Source: PALSA-607 sp036501485 (GTDB lineage Bacteria > Actinomycetota > Actinomycetes > Acidothermales > Acidothermaceae). Taken from it: a stretch of 64,000 nucleotides of DNA. The position numbers and the translations under genes are program-made. This document shows positions 40,460-50,009 of this stretch, piece by piece (positions within the stretch are counted from its first letter, which is position 1; every line of letters begins with the position of its first letter). The notes under the pieces were generated by a model, which saw only the letters and a list, made by a program, of their open reading frames with translations, searched no databases and had not been told where the DNA came from. The stretch lies in NCBI GenBank assembly GCA_036501485.1, contig DASYAG010000012.1, positions 1 through 64,000 on the forward strand. Direction: 5' to 3'.

Positions 40460-41224
40460 CTATCGAGCCGTCCGCCGGCGATAAAAGATGCCCCCAACGA
40501 TGATCGAGGCAAGAGCGATACCGACACTCCACAGCAACGCGATCCATACGGCGGATCCCGCCGGCGTCCCGTTTAGCAGGTCTCGTATTGCATCGATCAC
40601 CAAGGTCTCCGGCTGGTTGCGTGCGAAGTCCTGCAGCCACGACGGCATGGTCGGGAGCGGCACGAACGCGCTGCTGGGGTATGCCAGGAAGCTGATTGCG
40701 AAGCTCATCCCATTCGCTGACTCGGAGGACATCGCGAGAGTGCCGATAGCGGCAGCGAGGAAAGACAGCGCCACCACGAATGCTGACAGCACCGCGAGGG
40801 CGACCAGCCAGTGCAGCGCGTCGGCGTGAGACCGAAAGCCGATGGCAAAAGCGACCGCGAACACGAGCACTGTCGAGAAGAGGTTGCGGGCGACGCTCGC
40901 GACGACATGGCCGGCGAGCCAGGATTCGCCCCGCACATCCATCGAGCGGAACCGATCGACGATGCTGCTCTCGAGGTCGCGCGCGACGCTCATGGCGGTC
41001 GTCGCGGCGCCGAATCCGGCACAGACGAGCAGCACGCCAGGGACTACGTAGTCGACGTAAGTGGTCCCGGTGTTGATCGCGCCGCCGAACAGGTAGACGA
41101 ACATCAGCAGGAGCATCACCGGAAGCGCGATCGCGGTGATGAATCCATCGACGTTGCGAACCGACATCCGCAGGTCGCGCCCGACCATCGTCGGGACGTC
41201 ACGGGTAAGTGCGAGATCAGACAT
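40460..41224 (-). CDS. ABC-2 type exporter permease, DrrB-like
   Basis: 254 aa with six membrane helices and the ABC-2 signature region AMSVARDLESSIVDRFRSMD before helix 3. The C-terminal half has FAISFLAYPSSAFVPLPTMP, typical of DrrB/daunorubicin-type permeases. Its start overlaps the end of the ATPase gene by 8 bases, which implies translational coupling. It forms the membrane pore of the exporter regulated by the divergent TetR gene. The exported compound is unknown. Confidence 0.88.
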   Translation of the reverse strand: MSDLALTRDVPTMVGRDLRMSVRNVDGFITAIALPVMLLLMFVYLFGGAINTGTTYVDYVVPGVLLVCAGFGAATTAMSVARDLESSIVDRFRSMDVRGESWLAGHVVASVARNLFSTVLVFAVAFAIGFRSHADALHWLVALAVLSAFVVALSFLAAAIGTLAMSSESANGMSFAISFLAYPSSAFVPLPTMPSWLQDFARNQPETLVIDAIRDLLNGTPAGSAVWIALLWSVGIALASIIVGGIFYRRRTAR

Positions 41225-42164
41225 TTGTGGGCTCCAGGTCGTGGCCGGTCAGCGTCATGAATACGTCGTCGAGCGAAGCCGTGTGCACCGCGAAGCTCGC
41301 GATGCGATCGCGCGACGGGTCCACGCGATCAAGGACAGCGCGGACGTCGGGGGCCGCGCCGTTCGTCGCAACGCCGAGGGTGGATGTCGGCCGGTGCATG
41401 TGAATCACTTGCCGACCGAGTTCAGCAGCGACCGCGAGATACGTCGTGTCGTCGACGAGCACGAGGTCGAGTCGCTTGCTCGCGACCCGCTGTTTTAAAT
41501 CGTCGGCGCTGCCCTCGGCGACAATCCGACCGTGATTGATCACCGCGAGTCGATGTGCGAGCCGGTCGGCTTCTTCGAGGTATTGCGTTGTGAGGAGGAT
41601 CGTTGTACCGGCGTCGGACAGGCCGGTAATGACGTCCCATACCTCTTGGCGGCCGCGCGGATCGAGACCCGTCGTCGGCTCGTCGAGGAACACAACCTCC
41701 GGGTTGGTGACGAGTCCTGCGGCGAGATCGAGGCGGCGCCGCATGCCACCGGAGTAGGTGCCGACCCGCCGGTCCGCTGCCTCGGCGAGATCGAATCGTT
41801 CGAGCAACACGGCTGCTTGGGCACGCGTTGTCTGCCGATCCAGCTGCCTTAGCCGACCCATCATCACGAGGTTCTCGCGGCCGGTCTGCAGCTCGTCGAG
41901 CGCCGCGTATTGACCGGTCAGGCTGATCCGCTTCCGCACATCGTGGCGCTCCCCTTCGACGTCGAAGCCGGCGACGCGCGCGCGTCCGGCGTCCGCTTTG
42001 ATGACCGTCGCGAGGATGCGGATGATCGTGGTCTTCCCAGCGCCATTCGGGCCAAGCAGTGCAAAGACGGTGCCGCGTCCGACGGCGAGGCCTATGCCGT
42101 CCAGCACCCAATGATCGCCGTAGGAGTGCACGAGGTCGACTGCTTCGATTGCCAACTCGTTCAA
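41217..42164 (-). CDS. ABC exporter ATPase, DrrA-like
   Basis: 315 aa. Walker A GPNGAGKTT, Q-loop SLTGQYAALDELQTG, signature YSGGMRRRLDLAAG and Walker B VVFLDEPTTGLD are complete, with the DrrA-type C-terminal extension (PTSTLGVATNGAAPDVRAVL). The start is TTG 42164, with AAGGAG six bases upstream. It powers the permease encoded downstream. The promoter region shared with the divergent TetR gene carries two 19-bp operators. Confidence 0.92.
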   Translation of the reverse strand: MNELAIEAVDLVHSYGDHWVLDGIGLAVGRGTVFALLGPNGAGKTTIIRILATVIKADAGRARVAGFDVEGERHDVRKRISLTGQYAALDELQTGRENLVMMGRLRQLDRQTTRAQAAVLLERFDLAEAADRRVGTYSGGMRRRLDLAAGLVTNPEVVFLDEPTTGLDPRGRQEVWDVITGLSDAGTTILLTTQYLEEADRLAHRLAVINHGRIVAEGSADDLKQRVASKRLDLVLVDDTTYLAVAAELGRQVIHMHRPTSTLGVATNGAAPDVRAVLDRVDPSRDRIASFAVHTASLDDVFMTLTGHDLEPTNV

Positions 42165-42189
42165 GTTCCGCTCCTTGATCGCCCATCTT

Positions 42190-42229
42190 CTGCGTAGAGC
42201 CTACGCAGTACCGCGTACGGTATACGCGG
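42190..42229. promoter_or_regulatory. Two 19-bp TetR operators between the ABC exporter and its regulator
   Basis: Site 1 (42190-42208) is CTGCGTA-N5-TACGCAG and site 2 (42211-42229) is CCGCGTA-N5-TACGCGG. Each has perfect 7-bp arms with a 5-base centre, and their centres are 21 bp apart, two helical turns. Site 1 begins 25 bases upstream of the ATPase start and site 2 ends 39 bases before the TetR start, so one pair can control both directions with cooperative binding. Confidence 0.75.
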
Positions 42230-42268
42230 AAGTAGGATCTCGTCAAACATCCTGATGAGGCGGAGGCG

Positions 42269-43045
42269 ATGGCCGACCCCGTACTGCCAGCGATTCCGGC
42301 CGATGCGGTCCTGCCGGCAAGCATCGAACTCGCGTGGGGTCTGCGCGATCGATCGGGCAAGGGTCCGAAGCGCGCGCTAACGCTGGAGCGCATTGTCGCG
42401 GCGGGTATTGCAGTTGCCGGGCTCGAGGGACTTGGCGCGGTGTCGATGGCCCGAGTCGCAGCCGAGGTCGGATCGTCGACGATGGCGCTCTATCGCTACC
42501 TGCCGTCGAAGGACGATCTGCTCGAACTGATGGTCGACTCGGGACTCGGCCGACCGCCCGCAGTCTTCAAAAACGTGCGGTGGCGTAAGGGCCTGCGACT
42601 GTGGGCTGAGGGAATTCGCGATGCCTACCGTGCGCACCCGTGGGCGTTGCGGGTGCCAATCAGCGGCCCGCCGCTCGGACCGAACAATCTTCGGTGGTTC
42701 GAGGCGGCGTTGAGCTGCCTGCGTAACACCTCGCTGACCGAACAGCAGAAAGTGTCGGTCGTCCTGCTCGTGAGCGGGTTCGTCCGCAACGAGGAGACGC
42801 TGACGATGGACATCGTCGCGAAAATCGTGGCCAGCGGCCAGCCGCCCGAGAACTACGGCCGCCAGCTTGCACGGCTCGTCGACCAGGCGCACTTCCCGTC
42901 GCTCTACTCGGCGGTGGTCTCAGGGGCGCTGGAGGACGAGAATTTCGAGGATCCCGGCTTGGACGCCGAGTTCGAGTTCGGGCTCGAGCGCATCCTCGAC
43001 GGCATCGCCGTTCTCATCGACAAGCAGCGCCTGGCAAGCACCTAG
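42269..43045 (+). CDS. TetR-family regulator of the divergent ABC exporter
   Basis: 258 aa. HTH near residues 35-80 (LTLERIVAAGIAVAGLEGLG then SMARVAAEVGSSTMALYRYL), preceded by a 30-residue extension, and a TetR_C_1-type ligand domain. ATG 42269 follows GGCGGAGGCG. It is divergent from the DrrAB-like exporter with two strong operators between them, so it should repress that exporter until an antibiotic-like ligand binds. The frameshifted flavoprotein gene begins 40 bases after its stop. Confidence 0.88.
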   Translation: MADPVLPAIPADAVLPASIELAWGLRDRSGKGPKRALTLERIVAAGIAVAGLEGLGAVSMARVAAEVGSSTMALYRYLPSKDDLLELMVDSGLGRPPAVFKNVRWRKGLRLWAEGIRDAYRAHPWALRVPISGPPLGPNNLRWFEAALSCLRNTSLTEQQKVSVVLLVSGFVRNEETLTMDIVAKIVASGQPPENYGRQLARLVDQAHFPSLYSAVVSGALEDENFEDPGLDAEFEFGLERILDGIAVLIDKQRLAST

Positions 43046-43085
43046 CGCCGGAATCGGCATTCGGGATCTGGCGTTGAGTTGCATT

Positions 43086-44166
43086 GTGGACGTCGGTGTT
43101 GTGGTGATCGGAGCAGGGCAGGCGGGGTTGTCGGCTGCCTACTTCCTGAACCGCGCAGGCTTGGAGCCGGAAACCGGTTACGTCGTCCTCGACGCGAATC
43201 GCGAAGCGGGCGGGGCGTGGCAGCACAGGTGGCCATCGCTGAAGTTCGGCACCGCACACCGGATCCATCCGTTGCCCGGATGGGCGTTAGGTGAGGTCGA
43301 CGCGAGCAAACCGGCGTCCGAGATCGTTGGAAATTACTACGCTGAATATGAAAAGCGGTTTGCGTTGCCCGTGCACCGACCGGTGCACGTCGCGCACGTA
43401 AGCCGAGGCGACGACAACCTGCTCGATGTCGTCACTGATGAGGGCACGTGGCATGCGAGGGCAGTCAATCAGCGCGACCGGCACCTGGTCGAACCCCTTT
43501 TGGCCGCACTATCCCGGCATGGAAACGTTCAAGGGGCGCCAACTGCACACCGTCGACTACCGCAGCGCCGACGAGTTTGCCGGCAAGCATGTCGTGGTCG
43601 TCGGCGGTGGCAACTCCGCGGTGCAGCTGCTCGCGGAGATCTCGAAGGTGACAACTACGACGTGGGTGACCCGTCGCGAGCCGGTGTGGCGCGAAGGGCC
43701 GTTCACCGAGGAGGCCGGCCGTGCCGCGGTGGCCCTCGTCGAGCAGCGCGTCCGCGACGGCCTGCCGCCGCAGAGCGTTGTGAGTGTGACAGGTCTCGGC
43801 CTCACGCCGGAGGTCGCCGATGCGAAAGCGCGTGGCGTCCTGAACCGGCTGCCGATGTTCGACTACATCACGACCGACGCCGTGGTGTGGCGCGGCGCCG
43901 ACGGCAATGACGACACCGTGATCAAAGCCGATGTCATCTTGTGGTGTACCGGGTTCCGCGCCTCGCTCGGGCACCTTTCGCCACTGGAGATTCGTGAGCC
44001 TGGCGGCGGTATTCGCATGCTCGGCACTCAGTTAGCGAACGAACCGCGGCTGCACCTGGTCGGGTACGGACCGTCGTCGAGCACGATCGGCGCGACGCGC
44101 GCGGGGCGAGCCGCGGCCAACGCGGTCATCAAGTTGCTCGACCTGAATCCCGTAACGGCAGGCTAA
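43086..44166 (+). pseudogene. FAD-dependent monooxygenase (CzcO-like), broken by a +1 frameshift
   Basis: The first frame from GTG 43086 encodes an FAD-binding GAGQAGLSAAYFLNRAG and continues to GTWHARAVN near 43468. There the homology jumps one frame to SATGTWSNPFWPHYPGMETF, followed by the NADPH site VVVGGGNSAVQLLAEI and a complete C-terminus. GTCAATCAGCG at 43464-43474 would read VIS instead of VNQ if one A of 43467-43468 were absent, which restores about 359 residues. Either a real inactivating insertion or a sequencing error. The stop overlaps the convergent kinase gene by 38 bases. Confidence 0.85.
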
Positions 44167-45469
44167 CCACCGCGCGGAGTCCGCCGAGTGGACTTTCATC
44201 GAGGGTTATGCCACCCCCATGAGCGTGCGCGATCGAGCGGGAAATTGCCAGCCCCAGGCCGGATCCGCCGTCGTCACTGCTTCGGCCCGCGTCGAGCCGC
44301 ACCCACCGCTCGAAGACGCGCTCGCGGTCAGCTGGCGTAATGCCCGGCCCGTCGTCGTCCACCGTGATCACGACCTCACCACCGACCGCCGTCGCGTGCA
44401 CCGAGACCTGGGTGGCGTAGCGGCCCGCATTCGAGGTGAGGTTCTCGAGCATGCGCGACAGCGCCGTCGCGTCACCTGAGACGAGAATGGACGCGCCGCC
44501 GGGACACGCGAGGTGGCCGATGTCGACCGCCGCGTCGAGCTTGGGCGGCCGGCTGTCGAGGCGCGCCAGCAAGAGCAGATCGTCGGCAAGCCGACTGAGG
44601 CGTTGGACGTCGGCAAGTACGTCGCGTGCGACAGTGAGCCACTCAGACGGTGCGGTGTCGGTGGCGAGCGCAACCTCGAGTTGGGTCTGCACCGAGGCGA
44701 TCGGTGATCGCAGCTCGTGTGCGGCGTCAGCGATGAAGCTGCGTTGCTGCTCACCGGCGACGTGCAGTCGGCGAAGCATCCGGTTCAGGGTCTGCCCGAG
44801 ACGTCGCAGCTCGTCACCGCTCGGAGGCTCGGCAAGCTGCGGCGCGGTGTTACTTGCGTTGACGTCAACCGCGTCGGCAGCTGCGCGCATGTCGTCGACA
44901 GGGCGCAATGCAGACCCGACTGCGAGCCACGTTGCGGCAGCCGCGGCGAGTAGCACGAGCGGCACGACGATCAAGACGACAGTTCGCAATGCATCGAGCG
45001 CCGACGTGACATCGGCGAACGGGACGGCGACAAGCACCGTTACCGGCACGCCATGCAGCGTGGCCGTCTGAGCCTCGACGCGTAGTGGCGTCGTGCCAAG
45101 TGAGCTTGCGGTTGTCGTAAACGCGTGACCGAGACGATGCGTGAACTGTGCGACGGGGAGCAGCGGCAACACCGTGCTAGCAGATGTCGTCGCGGCGAGC
45201 ACCGTGTCAGCGGCATCGAGAACCTGCGCGAACGCGGTGCCGCCGGGCGCCGACGGCAGTGGAGCGGGCAGCGAATCGGCGGTCACCAATTGCGTGACAG
45301 TCGCGAGCTCGGCGTGCACGGTCTGGTCAACCACTTTTACCCTGCTGTGAAAGAACAATGAGCTGAGTACGGTCGTGCCGAGGATGAGCCCGATCGCAAG
45401 CACCAACGTCGCCGTTGCGGTAACGCGCAGCCGCAACGTTCGCCGAGCCCACCACTTCAATGGGTTCAC
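44129..45469 (-). CDS. Two-component sensor histidine kinase
   Basis: 446 aa. Two membrane helices (about residues 17-38 and 160-180) enclose a periplasmic sensor of about 125 residues; a HAMP-like linker follows (GSALRPVDDMRAAADAVD). The H-box is AAHELRSPIASVQTQLEV, the N-box LENLTSNAGRYA, and the G-boxes DDDGPGI and GGSGLGLAI. Start ATG 45469 overlaps the response-regulator stop (ATGA). The signal is unknown; the divergent secreted protein/ABC operon is the likely target. Confidence 0.92.
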   Translation of the reverse strand: MNPLKWWARRTLRLRVTATATLVLAIGLILGTTVLSSLFFHSRVKVVDQTVHAELATVTQLVTADSLPAPLPSAPGGTAFAQVLDAADTVLAATTSASTVLPLLPVAQFTHRLGHAFTTTASSLGTTPLRVEAQTATLHGVPVTVLVAVPFADVTSALDALRTVVLIVVPLVLLAAAAATWLAVGSALRPVDDMRAAADAVDVNASNTAPQLAEPPSGDELRRLGQTLNRMLRRLHVAGEQQRSFIADAAHELRSPIASVQTQLEVALATDTAPSEWLTVARDVLADVQRLSRLADDLLLLARLDSRPPKLDAAVDIGHLACPGGASILVSGDATALSRMLENLTSNAGRYATQVSVHATAVGGEVVITVDDDGPGITPADRERVFERWVRLDAGRSSDDGGSGLGLAISRSIAHAHGGGITLDESPLGGLRAVVSLPLRDSGRAT

Positions 45470-46125
45470 GTTGCGCGCAACCGGTAACCGGCACCTCGAA
45501 CGGTTTGCACGACATCGCGGCCCAGCTTGCGGCGCAGGTAACCGGCATAGACCTCGACCGCATTCGCTTCGGTCGTTGCGTCACTCCATACGTGCTCGAG
45601 CAGCTCCGCTTTGGTGACGGGGAGCGGGTGTTGGCGCATCAGGTATTCGAGCATCGCGAACTCACGCGCAGTCAGGTCGATCTGCTTACCGCCCTTGCTC
45701 ACCGTTCGAGCGGCCGGGTCAAGGGTTAGGTCAGCGGCCAGAAGTACCGAGGGTCGCGGACCAGCTGCGCCCCGACGCAGCAACGCTCGAATGCGCGCGA
45801 GCAAAACGACGAACGAGAACGGTTTTGTGAGGTAGTCGTCAGCACCCAGGTCGAGGCCGTCGGCTTGGTCGTAGTCGCCGTCTTTCGCGGACGCGAGCAG
45901 GATCGGCGTCCATATTTCTCGTGCTCTTAATTGGCGTGTTACTTCGTACCCGGAGAGCCCTGGCAGCATTACATCGAGCACGATCACGTCGTAGCAAACT
46001 GCGGTCGCCATCTCGAGCCCGCTGATCCCGTCACCAGCGACATCGACGGTGAACCCCGCATGCACCAACCCGCGTTGCATCGCGGCGGCCATGCGGTGTT
46101 CGTCCTCGACGATCAGCAATCGCAT
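45466..46125 (-). CDS. OmpR-family response regulator
   Basis: 219 aa. Receiver domain with acidic pocket (IVEDE), phospho-acceptor Asp in VIVLDVMLPGLSGYEV and Lys in YLTKPFSF; C-terminal winged helix ending NAVEVYAGYLRRKLGRDVVQ and TVRGAGYRLR. ATG 46125 was chosen because the receiver strand begins there; GTG 46134 is possible. It is translationally coupled to the histidine kinase and is divergent from a secreted LolA-like protein gene 96 bases away, a likely target. Confidence 0.92.
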   Translation of the reverse strand: MRLLIVEDEHRMAAAMQRGLVHAGFTVDVAGDGISGLEMATAVCYDVIVLDVMLPGLSGYEVTRQLRAREIWTPILLASAKDGDYDQADGLDLGADDYLTKPFSFVVLLARIRALLRRGAAGPRPSVLLAADLTLDPAARTVSKGGKQIDLTAREFAMLEYLMRQHPLPVTKAELLEHVWSDATTEANAVEVYAGYLRRKLGRDVVQTVRGAGYRLRAT

Positions 46126-46221
46126 AGGCGTCACGATGCCACAGCACCCGAAGCTGTGACGATGCTGAGCGCCGAGGGCCACAAAGATGCGGGACGGCGG
46201 GTGGCCACCGATAGTGATCAC

Positions 46222-47505
46222 ATGACACGCCTCGCTTCGCGCCGCCTCCGCTGGCTACTGCCGGCCGGTATCGCCGCCGCCATCGCCATTGCTTCCGTTG
46301 CTACTACTGCCGCTGCTAGCGCATCGGGTCAGCCCAAGCTGGCCGCCAAGACAGCTGCTCAGCTGCTCGTCTCAGTGGAGAACGCCTCGCCCGCTGGCCT
46401 TTCCGGCACGGTCGTCGAGACGGCGAAACTGGGCCTCCCGGACATCTCCGGGTTGCTTGGTTCCGCTGGCGGCTCGGGCCTGTCGCTCGAGTCGTTGGTG
46501 ACGGGCTCGAACACGATGAACGTCTGGTACGCCGGCGAGAATCAGCAGCGGTTTGCGTTGCTCGGGCAACTGTCCGAGGACGATCTCATTCACAACGGCA
46601 CCGACCTGTGGAGCTACGACTCCAGCACTCGAACGGTCACGCACAAGACGCTGACCCCGGATGAGTCTGACCAGGTCGACTCCTCGATCGCCAGCGCTGC
46701 GCCGTCGCTCGACCCGCAGGCAGCCGCCGAGAAGGCGCTTGCTGCGATCGACCCGACGACTGCGGTTGTTGTCGATCGCACCGCGCGAGTAGCCGGTCGC
46801 GCCGCTTACCAACTGCAACTGTCGCCTAAGGACACGCGCTCGCTCATCGGCAGCGTGCAGATCGCGATCGACGCTGCAACGTCAGTTCCGCTGCGCGTGC
46901 AGATCTTCGCGGCCGGCGCCAGCAGCCCGGCGTTTCAGGTCGGGTTCACCAGTGTCAGCTTCAACGTGCCGAACACGTCGATCTTCGAGTTCGTGCCGCC
47001 CGCCGGCGCGAGCATCGAGCAAGACACGGCCCCGTTTGGCGACAGCTTCGACGACACCCCGTTCGGCAACAGCAATCTCGTCATCCACACCCGCATTCAT
47101 GGCACTGCCCCCGGTGGCCCGCAGCAGACCATCGTCACGCCGGGCGACGACTCCACCAACGTGACGCCGGCCCGGAAGGTCACCGAGCTTGGCAAGGGCT
47201 GGACGGAGGTCGTCAAGATCACCAACGCAGTGTCGGCATTGTCGGCGAACGGGCCGCTGTCATCGGACGGGCCGCCGCCCTCCAGCGGGGCGGCGTCGTC
47301 AAGTGCGCCGGCGTCGTCGAGTGGGCCGCAGGTCACCTTCCGACGCGACTCGCCACTCGATGACATCGCGACCCAGGTTCCTGGCGGTGAGGTGATCACG
47401 ACGGCACTCCTGACGATCTACATCGCGAATGACGGCACGGCCTACATCGGACCGGTGAGTGCGGCGAACATCGAGAAGGTCGCGTCGAGCGGACAGGGCC
47501 TGTGA
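46222..47505 (+). CDS. Secreted LolA/RseB-fold protein (DUF2092-like)
   Basis: 427 aa. The signal peptide (MTRLASRRLRWLLPAGIAAA to AAASASG) is followed by a LolA/RseB-like region: GLSGTVVETAKLGLP, MNVWYAGENQQRFALLGQLS, LWSYDSSTRTVTHKTL, VAGRAAYQLQLSPKDTRSLI. A Ser/Pro/Ala-rich insert lies near residue 355. This fold binds lipids or reports envelope stress. It is divergent from the two-component system and its stop overlaps the ATPase start (GTGA), so it opens an operon with an ABC exporter. Confidence 0.8.
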   Translation: MTRLASRRLRWLLPAGIAAAIAIASVATTAAASASGQPKLAAKTAAQLLVSVENASPAGLSGTVVETAKLGLPDISGLLGSAGGSGLSLESLVTGSNTMNVWYAGENQQRFALLGQLSEDDLIHNGTDLWSYDSSTRTVTHKTLTPDESDQVDSSIASAAPSLDPQAAAEKALAAIDPTTAVVVDRTARVAGRAAYQLQLSPKDTRSLIGSVQIAIDAATSVPLRVQIFAAGASSPAFQVGFTSVSFNVPNTSIFEFVPPAGASIEQDTAPFGDSFDDTPFGNSNLVIHTRIHGTAPGGPQQTIVTPGDDSTNVTPARKVTELGKGWTEVVKITNAVSALSANGPLSSDGPPPSSGAASSSAPASSSGPQVTFRRDSPLDDIATQVPGGEVITTALLTIYIANDGTAYIGPVSAANIEKVASSGQGL

Positions 47506-48473
47506 CCGCGGTCGCGACGGCGTTGACATCGACCCCGAGCGACACGTCGCTCGCCATCGCGACGCATGGCCTCACTCGCCGGTTCGGCTCGCACATCGCC
47601 GTCAACGCGGTCGACCTCGCGGTGCCGCGCGGTGCGGTGTATGGGTTCCTGGGTCCGAACGGTTCGGGAAAGACGACGACGATCCGCCTGCTGCTCGGCC
47701 TGATGTCGCCGCACGCCGGCACTGTCGAACTGCTCGGCGGCACGATGCCGGCCGCAGCCGGCGACGTGTTGAGCCGGGTCGGCACCTTGGTCGAGGGCCC
47801 GGCGTTCCACCCCTACCTCACCGGTCACGACAACTTGCGACGACTCGACGCTTACGACGCAAGCACCGACCCATCGACGTCCGCCTCGCGCATTGGTTCT
47901 GCACTCGAACGAGTGGGACTGTCGGCGGCTGCGAAGAAGACGTACCGCCGATACTCCCTGGGCATGAAACAGCGGCTCGGACTTGCCGCCGCGTTGCTGC
48001 GGCCGCGCGATCTGCTGATTCTCGATGAGCCGACGAATGGCCTCGACCCACAGGGCACTCGTGAGGTGCGCGGGCTCATTCGCGAGCTCGCCGCCGACGG
48101 GACCACCGTGCTGGTGTCGAGCCACCTGCTCGCCGAGATCGAGCAGGTCGCTACGCACGTCGGCATCATGAGTGCTGGCAAGTTATTGCAACAGGGCCAG
48201 CTCGATCAGGTGCTCGGGGTTGCCGCCGCGTTGCTGCGCATCGAGACGCCGGACGTCGAACGTGCCCTCGGAGTGCTCGCAGCAATGGGCGTGGCGGTCT
48301 CGGACCAATCGGCCGATCACTTGTTGGTGACGATGGGTGACCGGACTCCCGACGTCATCAATGCGGCATTAGTTCGAGGCGACGTCGCGGTGCGGGGTTT
48401 GCGCGTTGAGCGGCCGCTTCTCGAGGATCTTTTCGTGAAACTGACCGGGGAGGGTTTCGATGTCGTCCGCTGA
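47502..48473 (+). CDS. ABC exporter ATPase
   Basis: 323 aa. Walker A GPNGSGKTT, signature YSLGMKQRLGLAAALL and Walker B DLLILDEPTNGLD are intact. The subtype resembles bacitracin/lantibiotic exporter ATPases (FGSHIAVNAVDLAVPRGAVY). GTG 47502 overlaps the stop of the secreted protein gene, and its own end overlaps the permease start by 14 bases. It powers the ABC-2 permease downstream; with the divergent two-component system this suggests an envelope-stress or antimicrobial-peptide response. Confidence 0.92.
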   Translation: MTAVATALTSTPSDTSLAIATHGLTRRFGSHIAVNAVDLAVPRGAVYGFLGPNGSGKTTTIRLLLGLMSPHAGTVELLGGTMPAAAGDVLSRVGTLVEGPAFHPYLTGHDNLRRLDAYDASTDPSTSASRIGSALERVGLSAAAKKTYRRYSLGMKQRLGLAAALLRPRDLLILDEPTNGLDPQGTREVRGLIRELAADGTTVLVSSHLLAEIEQVATHVGIMSAGKLLQQGQLDQVLGVAAALLRIETPDVERALGVLAAMGVAVSDQSADHLLVTMGDRTPDVINAALVRGDVAVRGLRVERPLLEDLFVKLTGEGFDVVR

Positions 48474-49329
48474 ACTCGCGGTAGGGCTGCAGGCTCCCGC
48501 GTTACCTCGGTATCACGGGGTTTTCTTTCGGCAATTCGCCAGCGAGATCGCGATCAGCTTTCGGCGCCGGCGCAATCTCGCCATCCTTGCCGTGCTCGGC
48601 GCGGTCCCGATCTTTATCGGCGTTGCGGTCAAGATCAGTTCTCCTCGCGGGGGCCAGGGGCCGGCGTTTATCGGTCAGATCACGAGCAACGGGTTATTCC
48701 TCGCGTTCGCAGCTTTGACGCTTTGCCTGCCGGTCTTCTTGCCGGTTGCGGTTGCCGTCGTCGCTGGCGATGCGGTCGCGGGCGAGGCGAACACGGGGAC
48801 GCTTCGCTACTTGCTCACGGTGCCTGTTTCGCGGACTCGGTTGCTGGCGGTGAAGACCGCGGGGGTGATCGCTTTCATCGTCGCTGGCATTGCGCTAGTG
48901 ACCGCGATCGGCATCGTGCTCGGGGTGTCTCTATTCGGTACCCACGGCATGACGCTTCTGTCGGGTGACACCGTGTCGGTGAGCAACGGGTTGCTGCGAT
49001 CGCTCGGAGTCGCCGCATACGTATTCGTCGACCTACTCGGTCTCGCGGGCATCGCGCTGTTCTTCTCGACGCTCACAGAGGTACCGGTCGGCGCGATGGC
49101 TGCCACCGTGGTGCTCGCCATTATTTTTACCGTGCTCGACGCTGTTCCACAGTTGGGCGGCATCCGCGGCATCCTGCTCACGCATCACTGGCTCGACTTT
49201 GCCAGCCTGCTGCGTACCCAGGTCAACACGAGTCAGCTGTTGCACGGCATGTTGATTCCGCTGGCCTACTTCGCGATCTTCACCGCGGCGGCGTGGTCGC
49301 GAATCACGACGGCAGACATCACGTCGTAG
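48460..49329 (+). CDS. ABC-2 type permease
   Basis: 289 aa with six membrane helices. The N-terminal cytoplasmic segment FFRQFASEIAISFRRRRNLA, then VAGDAVAGEANTGTLRYLLT, is typical of ABC-2 exporters. Its start overlaps the ATPase gene (ATG 48460 within the ATPase end), so the pair is coupled. It closes the three-gene operon with the LolA-like protein and the ATPase. The transported substrate is unknown. Confidence 0.88.
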   Translation: MSSAELAVGLQAPALPRYHGVFFRQFASEIAISFRRRRNLAILAVLGAVPIFIGVAVKISSPRGGQGPAFIGQITSNGLFLAFAALTLCLPVFLPVAVAVVAGDAVAGEANTGTLRYLLTVPVSRTRLLAVKTAGVIAFIVAGIALVTAIGIVLGVSLFGTHGMTLLSGDTVSVSNGLLRSLGVAAYVFVDLLGLAGIALFFSTLTEVPVGAMAATVVLAIIFTVLDAVPQLGGIRGILLTHHWLDFASLLRTQVNTSQLLHGMLIPLAYFAIFTAAAWSRITTADITS

Positions 49330-49352
49330 TTTCCTCCGGCCGACAAGTCGGG

Positions 49353-49925
49353 CTAGATGCCGATGCCCAGCCTGGCGATCGGGCCGAGGAGTTCTTGCTC
49401 TTCATAGGCGAGGTGCGACAACAGGATCTCGGCGAGCCGATCGACCTCGTCCTGCACCCTGCTGAGATGCTCCTCGTCGTCAACCATGGCGACCAGCGCC
49501 GCGTCGAGCCGACTCAGCACCGCGGCCACAACTTCGTGTTCCTCACTTAGCCGTTCGATCACGGGCCCGAGTTCTGAATCGCGTGACTTGAGATCGACGA
49601 ACAGGTTCGCGTCTTCGATCGCGTGATGGATCGTCAGCACTCGGCAATAGGTCGCGCAGAAGGCTCCGAGCGACCAGTAGTTCTGCCGCATCGACATCTC
49701 GTTGATCAACGATCGGGCGGTGGCAGCACTCGACCTCCCGACTGCTACCTCGGCGACCACATCACGGATCTGCTCGAGTTCGGAGCGCAGATGCTCGTGC
49801 ACGCCGGCGAGCATTTGCGCCGAAGCCCGGCCTGCCGCCGTCCCGACTGCGTCGTCGTGACGTGGGGCACGAGGTCGGGTCGCTTCGTCGAGTGCGGGTT
49901 CGTGAGCGCTGACATGGTCGGACAT
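49353..49925 (-). CDS. Hemerythrin-domain protein
   Basis: 190 aa, four-helix HHE domain. Metal-binding residues appear in GVHEHLRSELEQI, TIHHAIEDANLFV, EEHEVVAAVLSRL and HLAYEEQELLGPI, the spacing expected for a non-heme di-iron site. Such proteins bind oxygen, NO or store iron. The N-terminal 40 residues are charged and likely disordered. It follows the ECF41 sigma gene by 84 bases on the same strand and may be its operon-mate. Confidence 0.85.
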   Translation of the reverse strand: MSDHVSAHEPALDEATRPRAPRHDDAVGTAAGRASAQMLAGVHEHLRSELEQIRDVVAEVAVGRSSAATARSLINEMSMRQNYWSLGAFCATYCRVLTIHHAIEDANLFVDLKSRDSELGPVIERLSEEHEVVAAVLSRLDAALVAMVDDEEHLSRVQDEVDRLAEILLSHLAYEEQELLGPIARLGIGI

Positions 49926-50009
49926 CTGAGTTGCGGCTCCCGGGGCGCTGGATGAGTGTCAGTCGACCCTAACTGCCCGCGCTCCGCTGGGCCTTGCCAC
50001 AGCTCGCTG

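Noticed and set aside
42867..43910. 347-codon frame taken as a whole gene
   Set aside because: Its first 73 codons overlap the TetR gene out of frame, and its last third is a shifted reading of the flavoprotein; the true gene starts at 43086 and changes frame at 43467.
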